A stretch of 64,000 bases of DNA, from the NCBI GenBank assembly GCA_000344275.1, contig AORU01000007.1:1-64000 (forward strand), given 5' to 3'. Under the pieces are notes generated by a model. That model was not told the DNA's origin. It saw only the letters and a program-made list of their open reading frames with translations, and did no database searches. Within the stretch, counting starts at the first letter, position 1, and each line of letters opens with the position of its first letter. This DNA comes from Streptococcus oralis subsp. tigurinus AZ_3a. Its GTDB lineage: Bacteria > Bacillota > Bacilli > Lactobacillales > Streptococcaceae. The translations under genes and the position numbers were made by a program. Below are positions 26,028 to 34,491 of the stretch, piece after piece.

Positions 26028-26896
26028 AAAATTTAAGTAAAAAAAACTTTACTTAATGATAACATTTTATAGGAATTTAAAAATCCTGAATACAACTTAA
26101 AAGACAAATTTTAATTTTAAATATTGAATGTTGTTTCAAGAAAGTAGAACTTGTAACTTTAAGTAGTAAGATTTTTTAATTCAATATAAAAGTTAAGTGA
26201 ACTTTGAAAATTTAATAAAAAACGTGTCAGACAACAACGAGCATTGACTAACACGATTAAATGTAGCAATTTAATTATATGTGAATTTTGGGAAAATGTC
26301 AAGTTTTGTTTGGTTGTAGATATGTGTCTACAAAACTTTATAGATTCTAAACTCTTTGCTGACTTTTCTTAGTAGGACTAAGGAAAGCACGGATAACGTA
26401 CAATTCTAAAGATTGTGCAAGAGGTTGTCATATCTGGATAAAGCTTTTTGAAAACAAAAATCCAGCAAAGTGTGTTTCCATCTTACTAAGCTGTTTACGA
26501 TATTTTGTTTTGGTTAGTTGGTATTATTATACCATAAGTAAATGTGGTTGGCAAGGAGTTTAGAGTTTATAAGGTTCATGTTGGGTGTTTCGTCCTTTCG
26601 CCTTAGTAGATAAGAAAAGGAAACTGACGGCTGAGAACGGTCAATGATACTTCTTAGAAGGTAGCTAGAGTGAGATAGTGAGGTCTATGTGTTGTATGGT
26701 CGGTGTGTGAGAGTAAAAACTTGCTAATGCCTTTGGGTAAGAAAGAGGGGATATTGAGTTATCCTTAAATTTGTGACCTTGGCGGAGGTAGTAGGCTGAG
26801 AAGCTGAAAGTATGCGAAGATAGGAGCATACATTTTATATTGCTATATTCTATTGAAAAAATGTAAAGAGGCTTTGAAAATAAGCCTTTTTATTTT
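26012..26896 (+). ncRNA. Candidate large structured non-coding RNA, about 0.9 kb
   Basis: Between the XRE-controlled promoter and an intrinsic terminator (AGGCTT/AAGCCT plus T-rich tail, 26869-26896) there is no reading frame of 60 codons on either strand. The plus strand holds many hairpins: TTAAGTAAA/TTTACTTAA (26033-26056), ATATTGAAT/ATTCAATAT enclosing 26130-26178, AAAGTT/AACTTT and CGTGT/ACACG. Others are ATTAAAT/ATTTAAT (26256-26275), TTGTAGA/TCTACAA, an 11-pair hairpin at 26363-26387, CTGGA/TCCAG with an inner TTTTTG/CAAAAA, and GTATGC/GCATAC (26810-26831). A 13-pair helix joins 26347-26359 to 26551-26563. Size and setting recall the GOLLD and ROOL RNAs of Lactobacillales phages, but identity was not tested. 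Confidence 0.65.
26869..26896 (+). terminator. Terminator of the candidate non-coding RNA
   Basis: AGGCTT pairs with AAGCCT around TGAAAAT. TTTTATTTT follows. Confidence 0.82.
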
Positions 26897-26959
26897 ACGA
26901 AAAATTAACAATAACTAGATTTTTATAAAACAGGTTTTGTCCTGATAAAGATTGAAAGT

Positions 26960-27012
26960 ATTGTTAGTTTTCACAAGGGAATCCATTAAGTTCCTTTATG
27001 TAAACTAGCAAT
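26960..27012 (+). other. Long imperfect hairpin before the small membrane gene
   Basis: ATTGTTAGTTT pairs with AAACTAGCAAT (one G-U), then CACA..TGT, then AGGGAA with TTCCTT around a nine-base loop. This gives about 20 pairs over 53 bases. It ends 27 bases before the small ORF and could act as a regulatory RNA structure or be the end of a small element. Confidence 0.6.
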
Positions 27013-27039
27013 ATGAGTAGAGAATAGAAAAGAGGAAAG

Positions 27040-27192
27040 ATGGATATTTGGATCTACTTAGTAAGAGTTGGAATGCTATTGTCTATGTTTGTTTTGTTGC
27101 TATTTTTGATTTACTGGATATTTATTTATCCAGTAATTTTGTTTTTATTTTTATGGTTTGTGGTTTTCTTTTCGATTATCACAGGTGAGTAG
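27040..27192 (+). CDS. Small membrane protein
   Basis: A 50-codon frame starts at an ATG with AGAGGAAAG before it. The protein is almost wholly hydrophobic (residues 2-45), with aromatic and branched residues forming one long or two short membrane helices, and ends IITGE. It lies 22 bases upstream of the helix-turn-helix gene. No family is recognised. Small membrane proteins in such elements are often toxins or holin-like, which is only a guess here. Confidence 0.6.
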   Translation: MDIWIYLVRVGMLLSMFVLLLFLIYWIFIYPVILFLFLWFVVFFSIITGE

Positions 27193-27214
27193 GAAGTAGA
27201 AAGGAAAAGGATTT

Positions 27215-27628
27215 ATGTTGAATGTGTCAATGGGACTTCGTTTGTATCGAGAAATGTATAATAAGTCGAAAGAGGACTTAGCGAAGTATTTAGAGATTCA
27301 ACCGAAAGCGTATGCTCGATATGAAAGTGGAGAACGTGAACCTAGTCTTGATAAGCTGTATAAGTTAGCTTACCTTTATAACTGTAAGATTGATGATTTT
27401 ATCAATGTTGAAGAAAGTTTTAGTGTTGATCGAGATGATGTTCTGTCTACCAAAGATTTAGATAATCTAGGTTGTCACCATCAATTTTCTCATGGGTTGG
27501 TAACAATGTTGACTAAAGGAAAAAGTTATGAAGAGACTATTCGCTTTAGTGTTGATGATAAGACTAAATATGTTCATAAGAGTGAAGTGAAGCAATTCTT
27601 ACTTGACCTAGCAGAAAGGATTGAGTAG
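27215..27628 (+). CDS. XRE-family transcriptional regulator
   Basis: This 137-residue protein has an N-terminal helix-turn-helix (residues 5-60: SKEDLAKYLEIQPKAYARYESGEREPSLDKLYKLAYLY). The C-terminal half of about 70 residues has no recognised domain. The first gene of a rightward group of small genes, it has an AAAGGAAAAGG ribosome site. It probably controls this group. Confidence 0.82.
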   Translation: MLNVSMGLRLYREMYNKSKEDLAKYLEIQPKAYARYESGEREPSLDKLYKLAYLYNCKIDDFINVEESFSVDRDDVLSTKDLDNLGCHHQFSHGLVTMLTKGKSYEETIRFSVDDKTKYVHKSEVKQFLLDLAERIE

Positions 27629-27642
27629 TAGGAAAGAGGTGT

Positions 27643-27939
27643 ATTAAAATCGAAGAGTATGGTTATAAAGAGGGTCAAGGTTTAAGAACTTATTCCGAAG
27701 AATGGATCATAAAAGAGTATAACCGAATTTATAGTCGATTCTGCTGGAATTTGAAAATCTATGCTCATGTAAAAAATGGTGCTGATGTTTATGTATCTTC
27801 AAAAAAATGTTGTGATGATTTGTATTATCAGTTGTATGCTGTAGGTCAACTTACACGAAGTTATTACAGTAAAATTATGTCTAAGATTGAAAGAACCTAT
27901 AATCGTTTTAGAGAAGATGGAGTGATTATTGAGTATTAA
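27643..27939 (+). CDS. Hypothetical protein, possibly with a non-standard start
   Basis: An ATG at 27751 would give 62 residues, but that ATG has no ribosome site. The same frame is open upstream to an ATT at 27643, six bases after GGAAAG. The added part reads like protein (EEYGYKEGQGLRTYSEEWIIKEYNRIYS). From ATT the product is about 98 residues, soluble, basic, with no recognised family. The start is uncertain; a lost ATG is an alternative. Confidence 0.5.
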   Translation: MKIEEYGYKEGQGLRTYSEEWIIKEYNRIYSRFCWNLKIYAHVKNGADVYVSSKKCCDDLYYQLYAVGQLTRSYYSKIMSKIERTYNRFREDGVIIEY

Positions 27940-27955
27940 AAAAAGGAGTGCATGT

Positions 27956-28165
27956 ATGGAATTTTATCCTTGTAAAAAATGTGGTGGAACTGTTGCGGTT
28001 ATGAAGCAAAAGATGTCCGGTTTTTCGTATTTTAGGGTTAATATTGATGGAAGTGATGAAGATAATAGTGATATGTATGATGGTTTAGATGTTAAGGATT
28101 GTTGGAAAAAATATAGATGTGAAAATTGTGGTTCAAAAATGATTGAATTGGAAGATATGGTATAA
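27956..28165 (+). CDS. Small zinc-ribbon protein
   Basis: This 69-residue protein has two cysteine pairs, CKKCGG near the N-terminus and CENCGS near the C-terminus, which should hold one zinc ion. The region between is acidic. The ATG at 27956 has AAGGAGTG before it; a longer frame from 27929 overlaps the previous gene. Function unknown. Confidence 0.7.
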   Translation: MEFYPCKKCGGTVAVMKQKMSGFSYFRVNIDGSDEDNSDMYDGLDVKDCWKKYRCENCGSKMIELEDMV

Positions 28166-28200
28166 TGAAATAAATAATATTGTTAAAAGGGGATTTTATA

Positions 28201-30018
28201 ATGAATTTCAAAAGGTCGTTTGCGTTGATTTCAACTGCAACTTTGCTTGCGTTTAGTTGTAGTGTTGTTCATGCTGATTCTGCAAGACAGTCTAAGATTA
28301 AAGAGTTGGATGGTCAAAGAAGTGAACTTGCTAAGAAGAACGGTGTTACTGGTTATTTAGCTGATGGTCGTTGGTATTCACTTATTGAAGGTGAAAATAA
28401 GGTTGATAGCTTAAAGAAACAAGTTGAAGTTTTGAAAGTGCCTTATAGTGAAAAGAATACTATTAAGGTAAGCTCGGAGTATGCTAAGGCTTTGAAAGAT
28501 AATTTTAATTTAAAGAAGAGTGAAGGTGAACGAGAACGAGCAGAAGAAATACTAAAATCTGAAAGTGCAAAGTTAGTATTGCAGAAGAATAACTTTGTAA
28601 CTGCTGCTTCTGATGAAATAGAAGTTTATGATGTAGATAAACTTCCTAAAGATGTAGTGATCGAGTTGAATTATTTTGCTCTTGATATGATTAATCAAGT
28701 AAGAAGGCAAATGGGAACTCCTGAAGTAACTCTTGCTCAATCGTCTATTGATTTTGCTAGTAAACTTTCTGCTAAGGTGAAGGAAGCTAATAGAGGAGTT
28801 TGGGATTGGCACTATGTGAAAGGAATTAATGAAGTAGCTAGAGAGTATGGTTTGCCTACTTCTAGTAAAGAAGATGAAGAAAAAGAGTATGGGTATCAAT
28901 ACTATGAGAATAGTGCAGGTTCTTTTTCTGTTTCAAAACAATCTACTAAAGCAGAATTAAAACGTGCTATCTATGATGCGATTTTAAGATTTTTGTATGA
29001 TGGAGATGAATTTCTTCATGCTAATTCTATTTCAGGTTTAAATTGGGGTGAACCTAGTAAGGCTGAATATTTTGGATTTTCAATGAATTTATTGAAAGAT
29101 GGTACAGAAATGAGTTTTATTACGGTTTCTGATGATCAACTTTCAAAATCAACTAAGAAGAATTTTAGTACAAAAACTCCTGGGAATACTACAGAAAGTA
29201 ACAGAAAGGCAGTTCTTGGAAAGAAAGAAAAAGAATTGGAATCTGAAAAAGGTAAGCTGGAAAAATTACAACTTTCTTATAAAGAGTATGAAAAGATTTC
29301 TAAGGAAATTGATAAGTTAAATGAAGAGGAAGAAAAAGAAAAGGAGAGAATAAGAAAAGAGGAACAGAATAAGAAGAATTCTGCTACTACGAAACCTTCT
29401 CAATCGACACAAAAACAGGATAAACCAAAAACGAATGCTTCATCATCGAAACAGGGAAGTTCTACTGTTAGTAAGAATGGTTGGTTAAAGGAGAATGGTT
29501 CATGGTATTTTTATAATGCTGGAAAACGTTTGACTAATACATGGCAAGGTTCATATTATTTGAAGTCAGATGGTAGAATGGCTGAGAATGAGTGGGTGTA
29601 TGATCCATCGTATAAGGCATGGTATTATTTGAATGGAAATGGTGCTTATGTTAAAAATACATGGCAAGGTTCATATTATTTGAAGTCAGATGGAAAGATG
29701 GCGGATAAAGAATGGGTTTATGATTCATATTATGGTTCATGGTTTTATCTGAAGTCTGGTGGTGATTATGCTAATAGTGAATGGTATTATGATTCATATT
29801 ATGGTTCATGGTATTACTTTAAGTCAGGTGGCTATATGGCTAAAAATATGTGGCAAGGTTCATATTATTTGAAGTCAAATGGGGCTATGGCAAAAAGTGA
29901 ATGGGTGTATGATACATCATATAAAGCATGGTATTATTTGAAGTCTAGTGGTTCTTATGCTCGTTCTGAATGGGTTCAAGGTAGCTATTGGGTAGATTCT
30001 TCAGGTAAATGGGTATAG
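28201..30018 (+). CDS. SEC10/PgrA-type surface protein with choline-binding repeats
   Basis: The protein has 605 residues and a signal peptide (1-28, ending VVHAD). The region at about 155-310 resembles the SEC10/PgrA surface-exclusion domain, which has a CAP-like fold (LDMINQVRRQMGTPEVTL, the WDWHYVKGINE segment and GFSMNLL). A coiled coil rich in Lys and Glu follows (about 335-400) and then a low-complexity linker. Choline-binding repeats (about 425-605, units of GSYYLKSDGKMA and AWYYLKSSG) anchor it. SEC10/PgrA proteins of conjugative elements reduce uptake of a second copy. The replacement of a wall-sorting signal by choline repeats suits this host. Confidence 0.8.
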   Translation: MNFKRSFALISTATLLAFSCSVVHADSARQSKIKELDGQRSELAKKNGVTGYLADGRWYSLIEGENKVDSLKKQVEVLKVPYSEKNTIKVSSEYAKALKDNFNLKKSEGERERAEEILKSESAKLVLQKNNFVTAASDEIEVYDVDKLPKDVVIELNYFALDMINQVRRQMGTPEVTLAQSSIDFASKLSAKVKEANRGVWDWHYVKGINEVAREYGLPTSSKEDEEKEYGYQYYENSAGSFSVSKQSTKAELKRAIYDAILRFLYDGDEFLHANSISGLNWGEPSKAEYFGFSMNLLKDGTEMSFITVSDDQLSKSTKKNFSTKTPGNTTESNRKAVLGKKEKELESEKGKLEKLQLSYKEYEKISKEIDKLNEEEEKEKERIRKEEQNKKNSATTKPSQSTQKQDKPKTNASSSKQGSSTVSKNGWLKENGSWYFYNAGKRLTNTWQGSYYLKSDGRMAENEWVYDPSYKAWYYLNGNGAYVKNTWQGSYYLKSDGKMADKEWVYDSYYGSWFYLKSGGDYANSEWYYDSYYGSWYYFKSGGYMAKNMWQGSYYLKSNGAMAKSEWVYDTSYKAWYYLKSSGSYARSEWVQGSYWVDSSGKWV

Positions 30019-30023
30019 TTTTT

Positions 30024-30050
30024 AAAGTCAGTTTTAACTGGCTTTTTTTG
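30024..30050 (+). terminator. Terminator after the SEC10/PgrA gene
   Basis: AAGTCAGTT pairs with AACTGGCTT and is followed by a long T run. Confidence 0.85.
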
Positions 30051-32314
30051 TTTGTAGAAAAAGGGGAAGTTATGACTGTAGTCGTGTTTAAACGCTCTCG
30101 TTCGCCTTCTTAGAAAAAACGAGACAGTAATAAATTAAAACTAAAATAAAAAAGGAGTAAAAGTAAGTAAATGTTAAAATCACAAGAGTTTAAGACTTTC
30201 GGTTCAATCCGTAAGATGAAGGTTGGTGGAGCGTGTGGAGTTATTCTTGCGCTTGCTATGTTGGGAATGGTATTTAATGGTACTGTATCAGCTAACGAAG
30301 TTTCAACTGGTAAACCTGTTGCAGTAGAGAAGAAAGCAGAAATGGAAGTTCCTATTTCTCATGACAATCTTGATAAAGCTGTAACAGAAGCTAAAGATGC
30401 AGGTGTAAAAGTTGAAACAGGGGCTGTTCAGGACAAAGGTGTAGCAACAACTGATACAGTTGCAGAAAAGCAAAAAGAAATTGAAGCTGATTATGCGAAG
30501 CAAGAAGCAGTTGTTAAGAAAACAACTGAGGACTATAAGGCTGCTAAAGCCAACAATGAAGCTGAACGCAAGGCGGTTCAAGCAGAAAATGAGCGTATCG
30601 CTAAGGATAATGCTAAGAAGGAAGCAGATTACGAGAAAAACTTAGCTGACCAAAAAACCTATAATGAAAAAGTTGAAAAGGAGAATGCTGAGCTAAAAGC
30701 TGATTATGATAAGAAGTTAGCTAGTTACAATAAGGAATTGGCTGTTTACAACAAGCAGAAAGAAGAACTTGCTAAGAAAGGTTTGAAAGCTGAAAAGCCT
30801 AATATCAAGTTCTATGGGGACTATGACGAAAGTCAACGTGGAAGTGTTAACTATTATCGTAAATTAACTGTTTCATTTGAAGGTATTGAAGGTTTGAATG
30901 CTGTTAAGGACTATATTGGTCTGCATTCAGATTCTACTATTGAAGGTTCTCGTGAAGGGTTAGTTACTAAGAATGATAAAGTTTTTGGAGAATTGATTGA
31001 TCCGAAAGCGGGCGATTCATTTACGATTCATAATATAGCTGAAACCAAAGATGGTAAGAAGGTTTCTGCTAAGTTTACTTTGAAGCAAGTTGATCCTGAA
31101 TGGGTAGAGAATGGGAAAAGCTTGTCTAAGACTAAGATTTCAATTTATAAATACAATGGAAGCGGTTCTCTTAACTTTGGATTTTGGAATTTAGTTGAAT
31201 TTAATTCAACTATTGAATTTTTCTATGAATCAGGTAAGAAACCTGTTAGATTGGCAATGGTTAATATGTTTAATGATGTTGACTGGGGTCAAGAGTTTCA
31301 TTTGAGCTATGAAGATGGTTCTGATGGATTGATTTTGAATCCGAATGGTTCAAAGGTTGAAAAAGTTTCTCGTAATGGTAAGAATTATTATAAGGGCGAG
31401 TATAAGTTAGCTTATGAAAGTGATCATCCTTCGATGGGGGTTAAAAAAGGTGATTTATATTATGCTAACGTAGGTGACGAAAGTGATATTCCTTTAGGTT
31501 CACTTCTATCTGCTGGATATGGTTCAAAATTGAATTTTTCTTATCATAATGGATTTGGTTTGCGTACACAAGCTGAAATTGATAATCTTCGTAAATGGTA
31601 TTATGATAAAGCAGATTCAGAAGGCAAACCACGTCCGTCTGATGAAGAAATCTTTTCATCTGTTGACTGGGCTGTAGGTATTTTTGGTAAAGCAAGTGCA
31701 ACTGTACCAATCAATATTTTGAGAAAGCCACCTGTTAAACCTACTTTGAAAGAAAAGGATACTAAGGAAATTCCAAAACCAAAATTGGAAAAACCCAAAG
31801 AATTGCCTGAACGTCCTGTAGTTCCTACTGTAAAAGTAAATTATTCACGTTTGCGAGTAAATCCTTCAACTCCAAAACCTGTGAAGGCTATTACTGATAA
31901 TTACACAAACAACATTGATGGTGCAAACACGTTTGATAAGAATGTGAAGTTCAGTTTAACAACTGATTATAAGCCATATTCAACGTTTACTGCTGATTCA
32001 AAAAATGTAGCTAAAACGTGGGCAATGGTTGATGATGTTCAAGATGGTGCTTATCAAGTAGATGATAGTAAAATCACTATGAAGGATTCTACTGGTAAAG
32101 ATGTCAAGAATTTATTCAAGATGTATCATGTTCTTTCTGATAAAGAACGTACACAAGAAATTCAAAACATTTTGAAGGAGGCTGGCTTGAATCCAAAAGG
32201 TGAGTTCTATATGTTTGTAGCGAAGGATTCTGCTTCATTCTATAAGAATTATGTGAAACAAGCTAAAAATATCACGATTGATCTTCCTGCTCGTCTTTTG
32301 GTTGAAAAAGGAAA

Positions 32315-32421
32315 AGTTGTGTGCTCTTTTTTCGTGCACTTTAAAAACCCTTTAAAAATCAACACTTTAAGGGGTTTTTGTTTGTCTTGTATAAGAAAAA
32401 GGGGCAGACGAGGGGCACAAT
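32315..32421. other. Left prophage junction (attL region)
   Basis: Adhesin coding ceases to make sense after about 32,315, and the integrase ends at 32,422. The exact core cannot be set without attR or an empty site. Between them lies the terminator at 32342-32378 (AAAAACCCTTTAAA paired with TTTAAGGGGTTTTT), which can stop both directions. Confidence 0.6.
32342..32378. terminator. Bidirectional terminator at the prophage edge
   Basis: A 14-pair stem (one G-U) with an AATCAACAC loop is flanked by A and T runs. It closes the integrase transcript. Confidence 0.8.
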
Positions 32422-33564
32422 TTAAAATTTTATCTTGTCTAACTTGCTAGATATGTCTGATACCATTTTTTGGGTAACGTGAGAATAAATCTCTAGTGTG
32501 GTCTTTGAGTCGCTATGCCCTACTCTGTCCATGATAGCAGTCAAGGGGATACCTAATTCAGCAAGTAGGGATATATGAGAGTGTCTGAACATATGTGTAG
32601 TGATGTTCTTATCTATGCCAATTTTCTGGCCATGTCTTTTCAATGCACCAATAACCCGAGCATTTGTTATTGGCTCTCCTAAAGTATTTATAAAAATAAA
32701 ATCTGTATCAAATCCATTTGTCGCATTCTCTATTATCTGCTCTTTGATGATGTCTAACACTTTTTGAGGTGCTGTTATAACCCTATCAGACTTGATTGTC
32801 TTTGGTGTAGTTCTCTCTTTTTGTCTGAAATCGTATGTATGCTTGATGTGAATGGTCTTTTTAGAAAAATCTATATCCTCCTTGTAATTTAAGGCAGCCA
32901 GCTCTCCATATCGCATGCCAGTAAGAAAAAGAACTTTGGCTATTCGGATATACTTTGTAATTCGATAATCACATAGGGCCTCTTCTTTTAAATTTTGGAT
33001 GAACAACTTAAACTCTTTCTGATCTAAGTATTTTGTATTTTTCTTTCTGAGATCTTCAGTTGTAATTACCTTTCTAGGCATTTCAACAAATAGCATTTCA
33101 TTTGTATCAATATAATTCATTCTGACAGCGAATTTCATTATCTGATTAAGCTTGAACTTGATTTTAGAAACATAGTTATGAGACCTTCCATCTTGTAATA
33201 GCTGATCTATCACTTTTTGCAATAATCGTCTATCAATGTTTCTAACTAAATAGTCGCCCTCTATCTGCTTTAAAATCTCTTTTTTAACATTCTTTGAAGC
33301 GTAGACGGTTGAGTTTTTAACACCGTGTTTCCAATTTTCCTCAAATTCCTCATATAGTTTTTCAAAAGTTATATCAGAAACAAAATGTTGTTTTTCTCCT
33401 AATTTTTGATTTATTTTCTCTTGTAACAAGATGGCAGCTTGATTTCTTGCCTGGGGAGTTTTCTTCTCCATGGTTACTGAAACTTTTTTTAATTTCTCAG
33501 TATATGGATCTTTGTATCGCTCAAAAAATTTGTATTTCCCGTTGGGAAGTTCTTCCATCCACAT
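32422..33564 (-). CDS. int: Phage tyrosine integrase
   Basis: This 380-residue site-specific recombinase has an N-terminal AP2-like arm-binding part, a SAM-like core-binding domain (about 60-160) and the catalytic domain. The catalytic Arg is in LTGMRYGEL, the His-x-x-Arg in MFRHSHIS and the Tyr in TLEIYSHV. It inserts the prophage into the adjoining adhesin gene. It is transcribed toward the left attachment site. Confidence 0.95.
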   Translation of the reverse strand: MWMEELPNGKYKFFERYKDPYTEKLKKVSVTMEKKTPQARNQAAILLQEKINQKLGEKQHFVSDITFEKLYEEFEENWKHGVKNSTVYASKNVKKEILKQIEGDYLVRNIDRRLLQKVIDQLLQDGRSHNYVSKIKFKLNQIMKFAVRMNYIDTNEMLFVEMPRKVITTEDLRKKNTKYLDQKEFKLFIQNLKEEALCDYRITKYIRIAKVLFLTGMRYGELAALNYKEDIDFSKKTIHIKHTYDFRQKERTTPKTIKSDRVITAPQKVLDIIKEQIIENATNGFDTDFIFINTLGEPITNARVIGALKRHGQKIGIDKNITTHMFRHSHISLLAELGIPLTAIMDRVGHSDSKTTLEIYSHVTQKMVSDISSKLDKIKF

Positions 33565-33598
33565 TGATTTTACCTCACTTTTTTGATAAAATGGGTAT

Positions 33599-33682
33599 AA
33601 GAAAACGACCTTTTGAATGGTTGTTTCTTATACAGGATATCCTCACACTCAAAATTTGGCGATGACGAGTGTGGGGATTCTT
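33599..33682. other. Two hairpins between the integrase and zinc-ribbon genes
   Basis: AAGAAAACGACC pairs with GGTTGTTTCTT (33599-33631). ATCCTCACACTC pairs with GAGTGTGGGGAT (33639-33680). They probably end the zinc-ribbon transcript. Confidence 0.5.
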
Positions 33683-33685
33683 TAT

Positions 33686-34357
33686 TTACGAATTATGAAC
33701 GATAACGTCCAAGGCTCCCATGATCCGTTGAGCGTTTTCAACTGCTTCTTTGTACTCTTTCGAAGTGTTCTTTACTGGTTTTTTTATCAAGTCAATGAAT
33801 ATGACTGGTTTGGTGAAGTCGTTTGAGGTCACACGGACTGTCATGTTCAAAATTTTTGTAGTTGATTTTCGTTTAGATACGATACCGCCTGCTACAGCAC
33901 CAATCGCTCCAAACATAGCGCCTGCAACCAAAGCTTGACCAACACCACCCGAAACAACAGTCTGATTATTTACAATCAATTCATAGGATACTAAATCCTC
34001 GAATGAATACCAATCAGTGTCATTCTTATCTTTCTTTACCAATGACGGTATTAACGATAACCCCATTGTACTAACCGCAAGTGTAGCTTTTACCGAGCCT
34101 TTAATTGCTCCACCAACTAGACCAGATGAGCCTTTTGCTTTTTGGGCACCGTGGATGCGATAAGTGCGATTGTACCTATCAATTTCAAGCGGTCCAACTT
34201 TGTCCGTTTTTCTACTTCGTGGAGCAGGAGATGGAGAAGCCGGTTTATCGACTGGCTGAGCTTGTTCGGTTGATTCTTGGTTAGCAATAGAATAACCGCA
34301 ATTTGAACAGAACTTGTAACCCTCTACTGGATTGCCACATTCAGGACAAAATTTCAT
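33686..34357 (-). CDS. Zinc-ribbon membrane-associated protein (possible lysogenic conversion gene)
   Basis: This 223-residue protein begins with a zinc ribbon (CPECG..CSNCG), then a Pro/Ser linker (residues 30-60). Two glycine-rich hydrophobic stretches follow (GLVGGAIKGSVKATLAVSTMGLSL and ALVAGAMFGAIGAVAGG), resembling glycine zippers that enter membranes. The rest may bind lipids or proteins. The ATG at 34357 with GGAGG five bases upstream is chosen. In the lysogeny region it is likely expressed in the lysogen. No function is assigned. Confidence 0.7.
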   Translation of the reverse strand: MKFCPECGNPVEGYKFCSNCGYSIANQESTEQAQPVDKPASPSPAPRSRKTDKVGPLEIDRYNRTYRIHGAQKAKGSSGLVGGAIKGSVKATLAVSTMGLSLIPSLVKKDKNDTDWYSFEDLVSYELIVNNQTVVSGGVGQALVAGAMFGAIGAVAGGIVSKRKSTTKILNMTVRVTSNDFTKPVIFIDLIKKPVKNTSKEYKEAVENAQRIMGALDVIVHNS

Positions 34358-34491
34358 AATAACCTCCAAAACAATAACTATTTAAAAATCTTTTATACTC
34401 TTTTTTCTTACCCATAGCCGACGAGGTTATGGGTTTTTATTTTTTTCAATACCTCGCTACAATGTACCAGCTATCACATCTGCTTTTAGCA

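Larger units (their letters stand above)
30171..32450 (+). pseudogene. Antigen I/II-family adhesin, C-terminus lost at the prophage border
   Basis: The N-terminus has a YSIRK-like signal peptide (GSIRKMKVGGACGVILALAML). Residues 75-205 form an alanine-rich helical stalk (KQEAVVKKTTEDYKAAKANNEAERKA). The segment at about 210-520 is the GbpC/Spa ligand-binding domain. A proline-rich part (520-565) leads into the first isopeptide-type C domain (VNYSRLRVNPSTPKPVKAI). After LLVEKGK, near 32,320, the sequence turns into prophage DNA, and the frame ends by chance at 32450 inside the integrase gene. No LPxTG signal remains, so the product cannot be anchored. AgI/II proteins bind salivary and host glycoproteins. 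Confidence 0.88.

Noticed and set aside
26012..26896. A group I or group II intron as explanation of the structured region
   Set aside because: No intron-encoded protein, no domain V-like motif and no interrupted host gene are visible, while a promoter and terminator of its own are.
30072..30113. A 13-codon frame after the SEC10/PgrA gene
   Set aside because: Too short, arginine-rich by chance and without a conserved neighbour; nothing supports translation.
32316..32450. The last 45 codons of the adhesin frame as real adhesin sequence
   Set aside because: They run through the prophage terminator and the end of the integrase gene in antisense, so the frame is open by chance.
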